NCBI GenBank assembly: GCA_964020085.1 | Contig: OZ026600.1 | Coordinates: 19,879,645-19,943,644, forward strand | DNA: 64,000 bases | DNA from: Micromussa lordhowensis | Taxonomy: Eukaryota > Cnidaria > Anthozoa > Scleractinia > Lobophylliidae | Direction: 5' to 3' | Shown: piece after piece, positions 23,227-37,400 of the stretch | How positions within the stretch are numbered: the first letter of the stretch is position 1 | Layout: each line of letters begins with the position of its first letter | Notes under the pieces: generated by a model | Database searches by the model: none | Seen by the model: only the letters and a program-made list of their open reading frames with translations | What the model was told of the DNA's origin: nothing | Program-made: the position numbers and the translations under genes

Positions 23227-23656
23227 TTGGGTGATCTGGTTCTGGATCAGTGATCCAAGATTACTCGGATCATGGTACATCAAAGAAACCGATGAATCCA
23301 TGACCAGAGAGGATTAGAATAGAATAGGATAGATAACTTAATTTATTTATACACGGTCTTTCCATTAGTCAACAATGTTACTGGACTATCTACCCATGAT
23401 CTCATGATCTGCCTAATTACAATAAAAAAAATTAAAAGAAAAACGAAAAACTGTTTCTCATGGAGGTCGTGTCTAAAAATTTACTTAAAATTAAGATATT
23501 ACTCTAAACTGTGGCGACTAACTTTAGATTTGAAATAGGTCAGTGATGTATTATGATCCGTGTGATGTACCTTCGCTGTACCTAGTGATGTATCTTTGAT
23601 GTACCATGATCCGTGTGATCTTGGATCACTGATCCGGATCCGGATCACCCCAAAGG
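23227..23656. mobile_element. MITE with GGGTGATCC..GGATCAGTGATCC ends
   Basis: The inverted repeats are about 60 bp. The left end runs GGGTGATCTGGTTCTGGATC through GTGATCCAAGATTACTCGG to CATGGTACATCAAAG. The right end is the inverse. The termini are unusually rich in GATC palindromes. No coding capacity. Confidence 0.8.
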
Positions 23657-25450
23657 AACGCACCCTTCAATTCTTATATCCTGGTTGGTCCTGTTCGACC
23701 GGGTGTCCGAGTCTTGTCTCTTCCCAGGCTAAGTCCCCGTTACGGTGCCCAAATCCTGATTTCGAGCAAGGAAAGATACTTAAGAAGTTATTTTATCTTC
23801 GCACATGTAGACGATCAAAAATAGGACAACTGCAACTCTTCAAAATGGCTCATTAGCAAACTCTTGAAAAACATCACGTCTTCTTCAATAAGATGACACT
23901 TTTAACCAGCCTACTACGCAATTGGAATCAATCTCCAATTGTACGAACACGTTCGCTCGCGGACTATTTCGGAACAAGAATCACTTTAATAATTGCCGGA
24001 TACCCAAGTAAAAATTTAAGTCGGTGTCCTCAATCCTCTTGAAATTGATTTTAATAGAAAAGGGCACGCCAATTCTTATTTCCGTTTATGAAAAAAATCG
24101 AGGTTTGTTGACCCTTGCGGTTGGAAAAATAGTCCATACAGGGAAGGCACGCAGAAACTGAATAAACATTTACAACACCTGTGAAGAGAACAACTAAGGA
24201 AGCATTCTTTAGATGAAAAGCTATAAAAGGCAACTTAGCTGTTTGGAGATTCTATTCATATGTTTCCCTTGGTATTTTTCTAATAATTGTTTTTTGGTTG
24301 TTAGCGTCACGTCACTGAAGCTGAACCTTTCTCTTGACGTTTCAATAGGGCTTAGCGGCAGTCAAACCGGTGCACCCACCAACACGATCTGTTGATTATA
24401 CGTCGTGCACTGATTTTGTGCCATAAATCTCTTGAGAGCCTCTTATTTGCATAAGAGATTCTAACGTTCACTGACCAGGTTTTGGGAGGTAAACCTATGG
24501 TACCGAACAGTGGCCCTCATGATACACTGGCTGAGTCGTAAAAAAAGACGCGATAAAGGTTTAACCGCAACTCTGCATTGGTCCATGCAAGAATTCTTCA
24601 AACACAGACAAGTGCTTGAAACACATCCTCTGACGTCGTGGTGTCCTGAGTTGCTATTTAAATATCAACATAGACACTATTCTGCTCTGTTGTCGATACC
24701 GGAGGTCTTACATGCAGATCCGGGTATGGATAATCGTATAAATAGCCCGACAGTAAACTCAACGCATTTTGTTCTAGATTTTAGTCGTACAATTTGACGT
24801 GCACCTCAGGCAACTGAGTTTTGTACGTGATTACTAAACGTTCTCGAGATTCCTTTGCTGCGTGAACATGAAGGAATTGTGATAACCTTATTACAGTTAC
24901 TATTGAACAGTTTGGGCTGACGTTAACCGCAGTCACGAAAACTCTCAAGAATAGCAACTAGCCAGTCACTGCGCGTTTGCTGTGTTTGTTCTTCTAGCGG
25001 GAAATCAAATAAAAACAGTTTTGATTAGTGTTGAAAGTAAACAGCGTGAACCTTTTCTAAACTCATTTAAAAAATGAGACGTGCCGTCTGTGGATCGACT
25101 CATCACTCGATCTGGAAGCTTTCACGATATTTTACAAAGTATCTGGTGAATGAATTCGATACTGTCCATCTTGTTTAGGCTGCACAAAGATCGCACGGGA
25201 GGCGGATGACAATCTTAACACTATCATCCGGTATACCTGATATTTCAATTCCGCCGGGTTCGGTCATTCTTATCTCTTAAGGGTGCTTAGGTCACATCAA
25301 CTTCGTGCCTGTTTTGCCGGCTAGCTTAACATGCAAAAAGGGCAACGGAAGAATCCTTGAGTTTTTGACTAGGAATAGGCTACTTCAAAAACTCGATCGA
25401 AGTCAATTCGAGTATCAAAAACTGAAGAACGTTTTCTGTTGTGTGTCACC
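23657..25450. other. Intergenic region upstream of gene A
   Basis: No gene, RNA or repeat could be supported. The last few hundred bases presumably contain the promoter and 5' untranslated region of gene A. A 24510-24797 open frame has no recognisable pattern. Confidence 0.35.
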
Positions 25451-28400
25451 ATGGCCCACTTTTTTCATCACTACAAAATCCATCCTGAGAGAGCATGGAC
25501 AATGGAAGAAACAAGAATTCCCCATCGCCCCAACTCGACGAGTCGTCCGTCGAGAAGAGACTTTCAAAGGGCTGTCGTTGTTAACCCAGCTTTCCAGCGG
25601 CAATTTATTGAACTAACTGACCCTGTTGATGAAGACGACATGGAACCCAAGTTAATGGAGGCCCCACAGGCGCAACGTCCTCGCCGAGTGACTAAGACAG
25701 AGAACATAACCGTGAGGCGGGAATGCGAGTTGGAAGTGAAAGACACCAAGGACGACAACCTTGGTGCAAAGCCGCCCCTTAATAGATCAATTGTGTTATT
25801 ACTAGTGGTCTGCCTTACATCAATTATTTCTCTTGTTCTGACGTTGCTCATTCTCTCTGGGTCGGTCGGAGTAAGGAACTGCTCTTGTGCCGACAGTACA
25901 GGTAAGTCTGCTGCATCGATTAGACTGGCATATATATATGTACTTGTATTGGGACCGTTTGTTAGGGATTTCCGCAAGGAACTCATTCTGCGTGTCTTAA
26001 AACAACCGGTTCTTTGTTTTCTATTTAAGTGGTCATTCGACTTCTCTTTGTTGTTGTTTTGAAAACTTTCATGAGCTTTCCTTCTATTCTTGTATCAGCT
26101 AAAAAGAAACAGAATGAACAGGACTTCCCTAAAATGTAACGCTGGGGCCACAATTTTCATAACGCGCGGTACCGGAAATTATTTTCATAGCATCCGATTA
26201 AGGCGGTAAAATAGGTGAGCAGTTCTTGATTCCCAAAATACCAAAACAATATCTAGATTAGCTATTTTGGAAAAGTGTAACGAGTCTCTTCAGCGTCATT
26301 ACAACAACTACGAGAACCATACAGCTGAACACTGAATTTCATGTTCAGAAAGTGCTTCTAGATAGATAACATAGTATTTTGGTCTTACTCAGATTATACT
26401 CAGATTAATGGAAGAAAAAATAAGTTTGGACAGTACTCTCAAGTTTTGAGATTAAGACGAGTCGAGGGCCAAGTACAGTCGAATAGGAACTTTCTATGGC
26501 GCTGAACTAGCCTACAAGCAGAACTGACGATTGAGATGGCCAAAGTCCACGCGTGTCAAGAATGGGCAAATGTCTCTTACTACCTAACGAAAGATGTTTA
26601 CATTAAAGCAAAAGCTATATCAAAAAGAAATTATGTGTACCCTTTTAATGTAAAACCCGGCTTGCTTGGTAAACCTAGACCAGTTCCCATGAATACATCG
26701 TAGACCTTGTTAAGCTACTTCTCTTTAGCGACGTTTTTCCCTTGAATGACCTATCCAACAAATAGGTCCGTGAGATGGACTCTTTGGACAAATTTCGTGT
26801 TTATTTCTCTCGTTGAACTTAGTTACATTTCGGCCTGGGATAGGATAGCCGGAAGGCGGCCGCCCTCCTTTCCCTCAGAAGTATCAAGTTGGATTGTTAT
26901 CTCGATATCTGGTGCTTGCGTTTGTGCTGTCGGTGTCATCTCAGTAATACCTCTTTATCAACGTCTTTATTCAAAACGTGACTGAACTCATGATTTTATT
27001 GCTTTGCGTTTTTGCTGCGTAATCTGTTCCTCTGGCTAAAAGTGAACAAAACAGCATGCCTTGGTGAAACATTCGTAAGACAAAAGTTTTGTTTACGGGT
27101 ATTTAATCACATTGTGTTTTTTTTTAATCACGTGAAATCTTTGCTAAAGTCAATGAAGCATTCTGTGTTGCCGAAACGTATGTAGCCCTTAGGCAAAAAC
27201 TCTATTTGAAACCAGGTTCTACACATTTTTCGGCTGTGACCCTTCTTGACAGCAGCCCACGGCCACTGTTTCAAATATTCTGGCTAATTTTAACCCGTAA
27301 TGGAGATCCCCCAATCAATAAGGACGTGTTTAATGTAAATAGTTCGAAGTGCTGTGAATTATCAACCTAATCTTCAACAGAAGTCTGTGTTTGAAGATAG
27401 ATTGCTGATCTGTCCAACAGATTACTAATTACTGAAATCAGTGGAATGGTCATGATAAATTGATCTATCAAGCTGCCTTGACTGTAGACACAGAGAAAGA
27501 AGATTCCAGAAAATATGTTACGTAAAATGCATGTTATTTCTATCAGTGTTAGCTGTGTCATCAGCAGGAACAAAAAAAACAAAACTATGCAAATTAAATA
27601 GTCTAAATACACATCGTCCGGCGTTAATGCATATCGGCCGTGTATTTTGATTAAAACCGGACTGTGCCTGCCATTGCCATATTGTGCAGGCGGCACCATA
27701 ACAGATGTTCGTCAATGTTTGCAGTAACGTTCGAGACTCGACTCCGGGAAAATAAGCTAAATGCCGCAAATTATTGTATGTGGTTTTTTTTTTGTATATT
27801 TTTGGGTATATTGAATTGTCTGACATGGAGGGTATATATTAAGCCTTCGTAGCCAGCGTGGAGCAATCTTAAGTACGGAATTGATTGTTAATCGCCGCTT
27901 AGTCTTGAAAGACGAGGGGCCGACTATACGAGGATCATTAGGGACAGGTATCCGTCGTCAACTTAATGGGATTCTCATTTTTCTCCATTTTTTGTGCATC
28001 ATTGAAATAGTGATAACAGGCAATCGTGCATGATTTGGCTTGTTAGTCCAACAAAAATAGAAGAAAATGTTGAGATACCAGCATCAAAACACTGATGATC
28101 GAGATTATATTTACAGCTCTTCCACCCCTGCCACATTAATTTCTTTTTAATGGTAAAATCAATGGAAAGCAGGCATTCCCGGATTACAGTGTCGTAAAGT
28201 GCTGCTCATTAGCTGTTCTTGAATGGTCACATAAAAGGGTTTCATCCATAGACCTTCAAGTTAAGACATCTTTAATGACCATAAAGCTCGATTTTGGGAT
28301 TGAAATGGTCAATTTTACACCAGCGACTGACCAATGAATTAGATAAACAATGAAGGGGGAAGTCACGCGACATGAGTTGTTTGTCTCCTACCTTTCCAAT

Positions 28401-31400
28401 CGCTCATCACCGTTACAAGAGAGCCGCCGCCGTACTACTTGTGAATGAATTGCCGTGAGCGATAAGAGACGGCGGTTAGTTAAAAACCAAATTTTCAGCT
28501 ACTTTTGATGGCGCAATGATATTTCGTTTCGTCCTTATTGACTTACTCCGATTTTGATAACTTTAACGGGCCTAGTTAATTTATCTTTTCCCTAATAACA
28601 CAGTATTCCTGTTTAACTTTAAAAACAGTCCAAGCTGATGTTGTCTTTTTGTTAGCATTTAAAAAGTCAGGAAAGGTGATCTAAAAACTGCTAGTTTTCC
28701 ATTCTCAACACCATCAAAACTGCCATAAAGTTCCATTTTATTAGGCTGAATTCATAGTAATCTGTGGAGATAAATAAACGTACGTTGTACCAACATCATA
28801 TTGTCATATTTCTTTACCCCTTAGCGCCTGGTAGAACAAGCGCAGTGAAATCAGAAGATAATGATAGACTTACGAAGGTCGCAGAGAATATTACTGCGCT
28901 GGACAAAAGAATGGTAATTAAATTCTGTGCAGATATCGAGTGTGAACTCTTTATGAAATTAAAGACCCCGTTCAGGTACTTAGTTGCTTCCCGTGTCCTG
29001 CAGAAGCTTTACTAATAAAAAGAGGTTAACTACAACTCTGGAACAATTCAAGGCTTTTTCGAAGACTAATTGGCAACTGTGTAAAAAGCATTGAAATTTT
29101 ATGTACATTGTACCAAATGTATATGCGTATTGAATATCTATAAGACTGAATATGTATTGTCAAATTCTCGATAACAAGCATCTGAATTTTACATTCTTGT
29201 GCCAGGGGAGACGACATTCATACACTCATTTATAATTAGTTGTGAATATGATGAGCAAGCCCTCACTTGATCGTTTTTAATATTTTGAAAACTTTGTTTA
29301 ACACTAACTGCGACAGGAGAGATAGCGCCGGGTTTAGAACTACACAAAAGGAAAGTGAAGGGTCGAAGAAAGTTCTGTCTAACACCTTATCTTGTCTAAT
29401 TGCTTTAGTGTTCTCGTGTTCAGTATTTCGACCGATCCTCTTCAAGTTTCAACAGTTGAACACACATTTATTGTAACACATGATGTACTGAAAGCTGCAT
29501 TTTATTATCTTTTTCTCTCTAAGCCGCGTTTGTTTGCTATTCGTTTCAACAGGAAGAACGAATGCAACAAGTAGAAAAACTCATTCCGAACGAAGGATTG
29601 GTAAGAAAGTCAAGTCTTGCGTTATAAATTGTGGCATCGTTCAATTTTAGCTATAAACTAACTGCCTACGATTTACCGACAGTTACATAATGAAATAGAT
29701 GACTTGAGGACACTGTTGAAAACCCAAACTGCCAGGCTGGACAAGCTAGTTAACCAAATATCTTCCCAGGTAATGAAATAACCGAAGCCATGACCTGTGT
29801 ATTGATGTAATATATCAAACACGAACGACCGTGTTTGACCACATTTCCAAACATGTACACCGAGAAGGGAGAGTTGAAAGTACGAAGTGCAGCGGGGTAT
29901 TTCTGACGAACTTCGAGGTCTTTGGAAATGTGGTCAAACTCTGTCTTGAGTGTTTGATATATCTTCTCAATCGAAACCAAAACTAAGGAGAAACCAGAGA
30001 ACTAAAATCGTAAAAATCTATGCTAGTTAAGATCAGATATCCAAACAACATTACGGTCATGATTTCCTTTGTTTGAACTTGATGGATTTTTAATGAGTTT
30101 GAGAAAATATACTTCAAGTACAAAGTACATTGATATCAGTCGATAAAGTCCAAAGTTCACTGTTGAGTCCATCAAATATTTTCTCTCGCCAGTGATTGAC
30201 TCACGTGACTGAATATGCCCTAGCTAAAACTGGGAAATATCCCAGTGATATTTACCATCATTCAAAATATCCCGCATGCTGCAACAAATATAAATATTTG
30301 AAGGATAAAAATGCAGGATAATAAACATGACGAGTTCCCATTTGAATCTGCTCGGATATTTGACCATGGACATTATCTGTTCCTCGAAGCAAACAGGTTC
30401 TTCAAGCTTCGCTCTCGAAAAACTGTTCACTTCTCGGAACAGCCGATAATGTCGGCGAACAAATTTTTTAATTCAAATGGGGCTATTGTTAATTTGTTTA
30501 ATAAATACATCAGAAAAGTGACCTCACAGTATTATATTGGAAGAGACCTCGGAAGTCAGTCACTTGTAGACTCTTATATCTAGGGGCCTATCTCATTTCG
30601 TATTAGAACCATATTGTAATATATTGTTTTACCTGGTATAAAATTGGTCCTAATTTCCAGTGCACTGCCAGTGATATTTTTTCTGATTGCTTTAGCTTGG
30701 TTTAAAAGCACGATTCGCTGGTGTAAACGAAGTGAGAGTGTTCTATATTCAGATTAGCTATATTTTTGACAAACAAAATTAATGAGCTATATTATAAGCT
30801 GAGAATTAATAATCATTACGTATTTTCCCTGCTTGGATCGGGAGGTCCAATATCAGTTTTACAGTTTTGACCAGAAGTCACTAACTCGTGCCGCTAACCT
30901 TACCCGTTTGCAATTACTGTAGGAGAAGAAAATCCAAAATCTTACAGTGCGTCTGGCATCCACCAATCGTGAACTAGAGACTGTAAGAGAAAAGGCCGAT
31001 GGGGTTAAGAAATCCAGCTCCGGTCACTTCAATAACATATGGAAAGCAGTGAATACGACAGTGGAAAGAACAGATAACTTAACTAACAAGGTACAGTAGA
31101 TAAATATCGCGTATAACGTCACTTTTCACCTTACTAAACTGTTAATTGAATAGCGTTCGACATTGGTTAAAAATAGTTAACACAGCTACCTTCATTTACC
31201 TATGCACGAATAGTTGTCTTTGGACATGGTATTTTCCCCTTAAGCGAACAGTTTAGTCTTGAAAATATCTGTGCATTCATGTATTTTCGCGCCATGTAAA
31301 TAGTTTTGTTTATATGTGATTATTTCTGTTTTTCGCAAGATTTACTTCTCATTTAGACTCCTCGTTCCAGTGGATCAGGTCGTGAGACCGAAGTTTTTAA

Positions 31401-34400
31401 TATGTTTTTGTTTTTTCTCTGTTCAGGTTAACGACGATTTTGGACATGTACGGCAGAGTTTAAGTAATTTAACGGAAGGTCTTTTAAGAAATATATCAAG
31501 CTTGGAATTTTTGCAATCAATGGTAGGCTTGAGACGTTTATCAAATTTATATATCAATTGCAAGCTATCCAAGTGAACGTAGACTTTTCACCAACACGTT
31601 ACTAGAAGATCATTTGGTTTTATCAACTGAGTTCATAATGTGAATTTAGCTTTCGAATCTCTTTACGGTGGCCAATTCACATTATCAACTCAGTTGATTG
31701 AACCAAATTATCTTGTAATACTCCCCACCGACACAGCACCACAGTTTCTTTAGAAACTTACCGCCTTTATTCAAGTTACTAGAAGGTATGATATGAAAAT
31801 TACGGTGGTCTATTTCACACTCGTACATGTGTGTGATACTTTTCGAGCACTTGTGTGTTTCCTGAATTTCAAAACAATAAGCACGTAAGGCTGATGAGGA
31901 ATACTTTGAGAATTGGTTTGGTGAAATAAAAACTATCAATGCAGGAAAAAAAAAATAGAAAACTTACTCTTTCTCGTATTTTATTTAATTCATCAACTAG
32001 CCAGCCAATAAATATCCCCCATTCGCGTCAGGCGGATGGATCTTGATACCCAATGAAACACCAGATCAAGATTTTTAGAGTTTTGATCTCAGTTCAAAAC
32101 CGTGCCTTTGCCTATGCTTATGCCTTTGCCTTTGCCTTTGCCTTTGCCTTTGCCTTTGCCTATGCCTATACCTATGCCTATGCCTATACCTATGCCTATG
32201 CCTATGCCTTTGCCTATGCCTATGCCTTTGCCTTTCCCTATGCCTATGCCTATGCCTATGCCTATGCCTATGCCTATGCCTATGCCTATGCCTATGCCTA
32301 TGCCTATGCCTATGCCTATGCCTATGCCTTTGACTTTGCCTATGCCTATGCCTATGCCTATGTCTATGCTTATGCCTTTCCCTATGCCTATGCCTATGCC
32401 TATGCCTATGCCTATGCCTATGCCTATGCCTATGCCTTTGACTTTGCCTTTGCCTATGCCTATGCCTATGCCTATGCCTATGCCTATGCCTATGCCTATG
32501 CCTTTGACTTTGCCTATGCCTATGCCTATGCCTATGTCTATGCTTATGCCTTTGCCTATGCCTATGCCTATACCTATGCCTATGCCTATGCCTATGCCTA
32601 TACCTATGCCTATGCCTTTGCCTATGCCTTTGCCTTTGCCTATGCCTATGCCTATGCCTATGCCTATGCCTATGCCTTTGCCTATGCCTATGCCTATGCC
32701 TTTGCCTTTGCCTTTGCCTATGCCTATGCCTATGCCTATGCCTATGCCTATGCCTTTGCCTTTGCCTATACCTATGCCTATGCCTATACCTATGCCTATG
32801 CCTTTGCCTATGCCTATGCCTTTGCCTTTGCCTATGCCTATGCCTATGCCTTTGCCTTTGCCTTTGCCTTTGCCTTTGCCTATGCCTATGCCTATGCCTA
32901 TGCCTATGCCTATGCCTATGCCTATGCCTATGCCTATGCCTTTGACTTTGCCTATGCCTATGCCTATGCCTATGTCTATGCTTATGCCTTTGCCTATGCC
33001 TATGCCTATGCCTATGCCTATCCCTATGCCTATGCCTATGCCTATGCCTATACCTATGCCTATGCCTTTGCCTATGCCTTTGCCTTTGCCTATGCCTATG
33101 CCTATGCGTATGCCTTTGCCTATGCCTATGCCTATGCCTATGCCTATGCCTTTGACTTTGCCTATGCCTATGCCTATGCCTATGCCTTTGCCTTTCCCTA
33201 TGCCTATGCGTATGCCTTTGCCTATGCTTATGCCTTTGCCTATGCCTATGCCTATGCCTATGCCTATGCCTATGCCTATGCCTATGCCTATGCCTATGCC
33301 TATGCCTATGCCTATGCCTTTGCCTATGTCTATGCCTTTACCTACGGCTATGCCTATGCCTATGCCTATGCCTATGCCTATGCCTATGCCTATGCCTATG
33401 CCTATACCTATGTCTATGCCTCTGCCTCTGCCTATGCCTATGCCTTTGCCTATGCCTATGGCCATGCCTTTGCCTATGCCTATGCCTATACCTATGCCTA
33501 TGGCTATGCCTATGTGCATGCCTATGCCTTTGCCTATATCTATGCCTATGCCTATGCCTATGCCTTTGTCTTTGCCTTTGCCTTTGCCTATGCCTATGCC
33601 TATGCCTATGCCTATGCCTATGCCTATGCCTATGCCTATGCCTATGCCTTTGCCTATGCCTATGCCTATGCCTTTGCCTTTCCCTATGCCTACGGCTATG
33701 CCTATGCGTATGCCTTTGCCTATGCTTATGCCTTTGCCTTTGCCTATGCCTATGCCTATGCGTATGCCTATGCCTATGCGTATGCCTTTGCCTATGCCTT
33801 TGCCTATGTCTATGCCTTTACCTACGGCTATGCCTATGCCTATACCTATGCCTATGCCTATGCCTATGCCTATGCCTATGCCTATGCCTATGCCTATGCC
33901 TATGCCTATGCCTATGCCTATGCCTATGCCTTTGCCTTTGCCTATGCCTATGCCTATGACCATGCCTTTGCCTATGCCTATACCTATGCCTATGGCTATG
34001 CCTATGTGCATGCCTATGCCTTTGCCTATATCTATGCCTATGCCTATGCCTATGCCTATGCCTATGCCTATGCCTATGCCTATGCCTATGCCTTTGCCTT
34101 TGCCTATGCCTATGCCTATGACCATGCCTTTGCCTATGCCTATACCTATGCCTATGGCTATGCCTATGTGCATGCCTATGCCTTTGCCTATATCTATGCC
34201 TATGCCTATGCCTATGCCTATGCCTATGCCTATGCCTATGCCTATGCCTATGCCTATACCTATGCCTATGCTTTTGCCTATGCTTTTGGCTATGCCTATG
34301 CTTTTGCCTATGCCTATGCCTTTGCCTATGCCTTTGACTATGCCTATGCCTATGCCTATGCCTATGCCTATGCCTATGCCTATGCCTATGCCTTTGACTT

Positions 34401-37400
34401 TGCCTATGCCTATGCTTATGCCTATGCCTATGTCTATGCTTATGCCTTTGCCTATGCCTATGCCTATACCTATGCCTATGCCTATGCCTATACCTATGCC
34501 TATGCCTTTGCCTATGCCTTTGCCTTTGCCTATGCCTATGCCTATGCCTTTGCCTTTGCCTATGCCTATGCCTATGCCTATGTCTATGCTTATGCCTTTC
34601 CCTATGCCTATGCCTATGCCTATGCCTATGCCTATGCCTATGCCTATGCCTTTGACTTTGCCTATGCCTATGCCTATGCCTATGTCTATGCTTATGCCTT
34701 TCCCTATGCCTATGCCTATGCCTATGCCTATGCCTATGCCTATGCCTATGCCTATGCCTTTGACTTTGCCTTTGCCTATGCCTATGCCTATGCCTATGCC
34801 TATGCCTATGCCTATGCCTATGCCTATGCCTATGCCTATGCCTTTGACTTTGCCTATGCCTATGCCTATGCCTATGTCTATGCTTATGCCTTTGCCTATG
34901 CCTATGCCTATACCTATGCCTATGCCTATGCCTATGCCTATACCTATGCCTATGCCTTTGCCTATGCCTTTGCCTTTGCCTATGCCTATGCCTATGCCTT
35001 TGCCTATGCCTATGCCTATGCCTTTGCCTTTGCCTTTGCCTATGCCTATGCCTATGCCTATGCCTATGCCTATGCCTATGCCTTTGCCTTTGCCTATACC
35101 TATGCCTATGCCTATACCTATGCCTATGCCTTTGCCTATGCCCATGCCTTTGCCTTTGCCTATGCCTATGCCTATGCCTATGCCTATGCCTATGCCTATG
35201 CCTATGCCTTTGCCTTTGCCTTTGCCTATGCCTATGCCTATGCCTATGCCTATGCCTATGCCTATGCCTATGCCTATGCCTATGCCTATGCCTATGCCTT
35301 TGACTTTGCCTATGCCTATGCCTATGCCTATGTCTATGCTTATGCCTTTGCCTATGCCTATGCCTATGCCTATGCCTATCCCTATGCCTATGCCTATGCC
35401 TATGCCTATACCTATGCCTATGCCTTTGCCTATGCCTTTGCCTTTGCCTATGCCTATGCCTATGCGTATGCCTTTGCCTATGCCTATGCCTATGCCTATG
35501 CCTTTGACTTTGCCTATGCCTATGCCTATGCCTATGCCTATGCCTTTGCCTTTCCCTATGCCTATGCGTATGCCTTTGCCTATGCTTATGCCTTTGCCTA
35601 TGCCTATGCCTATGCCTATGCCTATGCCTATGCCTACGCCTATGCCTATGCCTATGCCTATGCCTATGCCTATGCCTATGCCTTTGCCTATGTCTATGCC
35701 TTTACCTACGGCTATGCCTATGCCTATGCCTATGCCTATGCCTATGCCTATGCCTATGCCTATACCTATGTCTATGCCTCTGCCTCTGCCTATGCCTATG
35801 CCTTTGCCTATGCCTATGGCCATGCCTTTGCCTATGCCTATGCCTATACCTATGCCTATGGCTATGCCTATGTGCATGCCTATGCCTTTGCCTATATCTA
35901 TGCCTATGCCTATGCCTATGCCTTTGTCTTTGCCTTTGCCTTTGCCTATGCCTATGCCTATGCCTATGCCTATGCCTATGCCTATGCCTATGCCTATGCC
36001 TATGCCTATGCCTATGCCTATGCCTTTGCCTATGCCTATGCCTATGCCTTTGCCTTTCCCTATGCCTACGGCTATGCCTATGCGTATGCCTTTGCCTATG
36101 CTTATGCCTTTGCCTTTGCCTATGCCTATGCCTATGCGTATGCCTATGCCTATGCGTATGCCTTTGCCTATGCCTTTGCCTATGTCTATGCCTTTACCTA
36201 CGGCTATGCCTATGCCTATGCCTATGCCTATGCCTATGCCTATGCCTATGCCTATGCCTATGCCTATGCCTATGCCTATGCCTATGCCTATGCCTTTGCC
36301 TTTGCCTATGCCTATGCCTATGACCATGCCTTTGCCTATGCCTATACCTATGCCTATGGCTATGCCTATGTGCATGCCTATGCCTTTGCCTATATCTATG
36401 CCTATGCCTATGCCTATGCCTATGCCTATGCCTATGCCTATGCCTATGCCTATGCCTATGCCTTTGCCTTTGCCTATGCCTATGCCTATGCCTATGACCA
36501 TGCCTTTGCCTATGCCTATACCTATGCCTATGGCTATGCCTATGTGCATGCCTATGCCTTTGCCTATATCTATGCCTATGCCTATGCCTATGCCTATGCC
36601 TATGCCTATGCCTATGCCTATGCCTATACCTATGCCTATGCTCTTGCCTATGCTTTTGGCTATGCCTATGCTTTTGCCTATGCCTATGCCTTTGCCTATG
36701 CCTTTGACTATGCCTATGCCTATGCCTATGCCTATGCCTATGCCTATGCCTATGCCTATGCCTATGCCTATGCCTTTGACTTTGCCTATGCCTATGCTTA
36801 TGCCTATGCCTATGTCTATGCTTATGCCTTTGCCTATGCCTATGCCTATACCTATGCCTATGCCTATGCCTATACCTATGCCTATGCCTTTGCCTATGCC
36901 TTTGCCTTTGCCTATGCCTATGCCTATGCCTTTGCCTTTGCCTATGCCTATGCCTATGCCTATGCCTATGCCTATGCCTATGCCTATGCCTATGCCTTTG
37001 ACTTTGCCTATGCCTATGCCTATGCCTATGCCTATGCCTTTGCCTATGCCTTTGCCTTTGCCTATGCCTATGCCTATGCCTTTGCCTTTGCCTATGCCTT
37101 TGCCTTTCCCTATGCCTATGCGTATGCCTTTGCCTATGCTTATGCCTTTGCCTATGCCTATGCCTATGCCTATGCCTATGCCTATGCCTATGCCTATGCC
37201 TATGCCTATGCCTTTGCCTATGTCTATGCCTTTACCTACGGCTATGCCTATGCCTATGCCTATGCCTATGCCTATGCCTATACCTATGCCCATGCCTCTG
37301 CCTATGCCTATGCCTATGCCTTTGCCTATGCCTATGGCCATGCCTTTGCCTATGCCTATGCCTATACCTATGCCTATGGCTATGCCTATGTGCATGCCTA

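Noticed and set aside
25564..25986. 140-codon minus-strand frame
   Set aside because: Antisense shadow of gene A exon 1, which has a good start context, a membrane segment and a splice donor.
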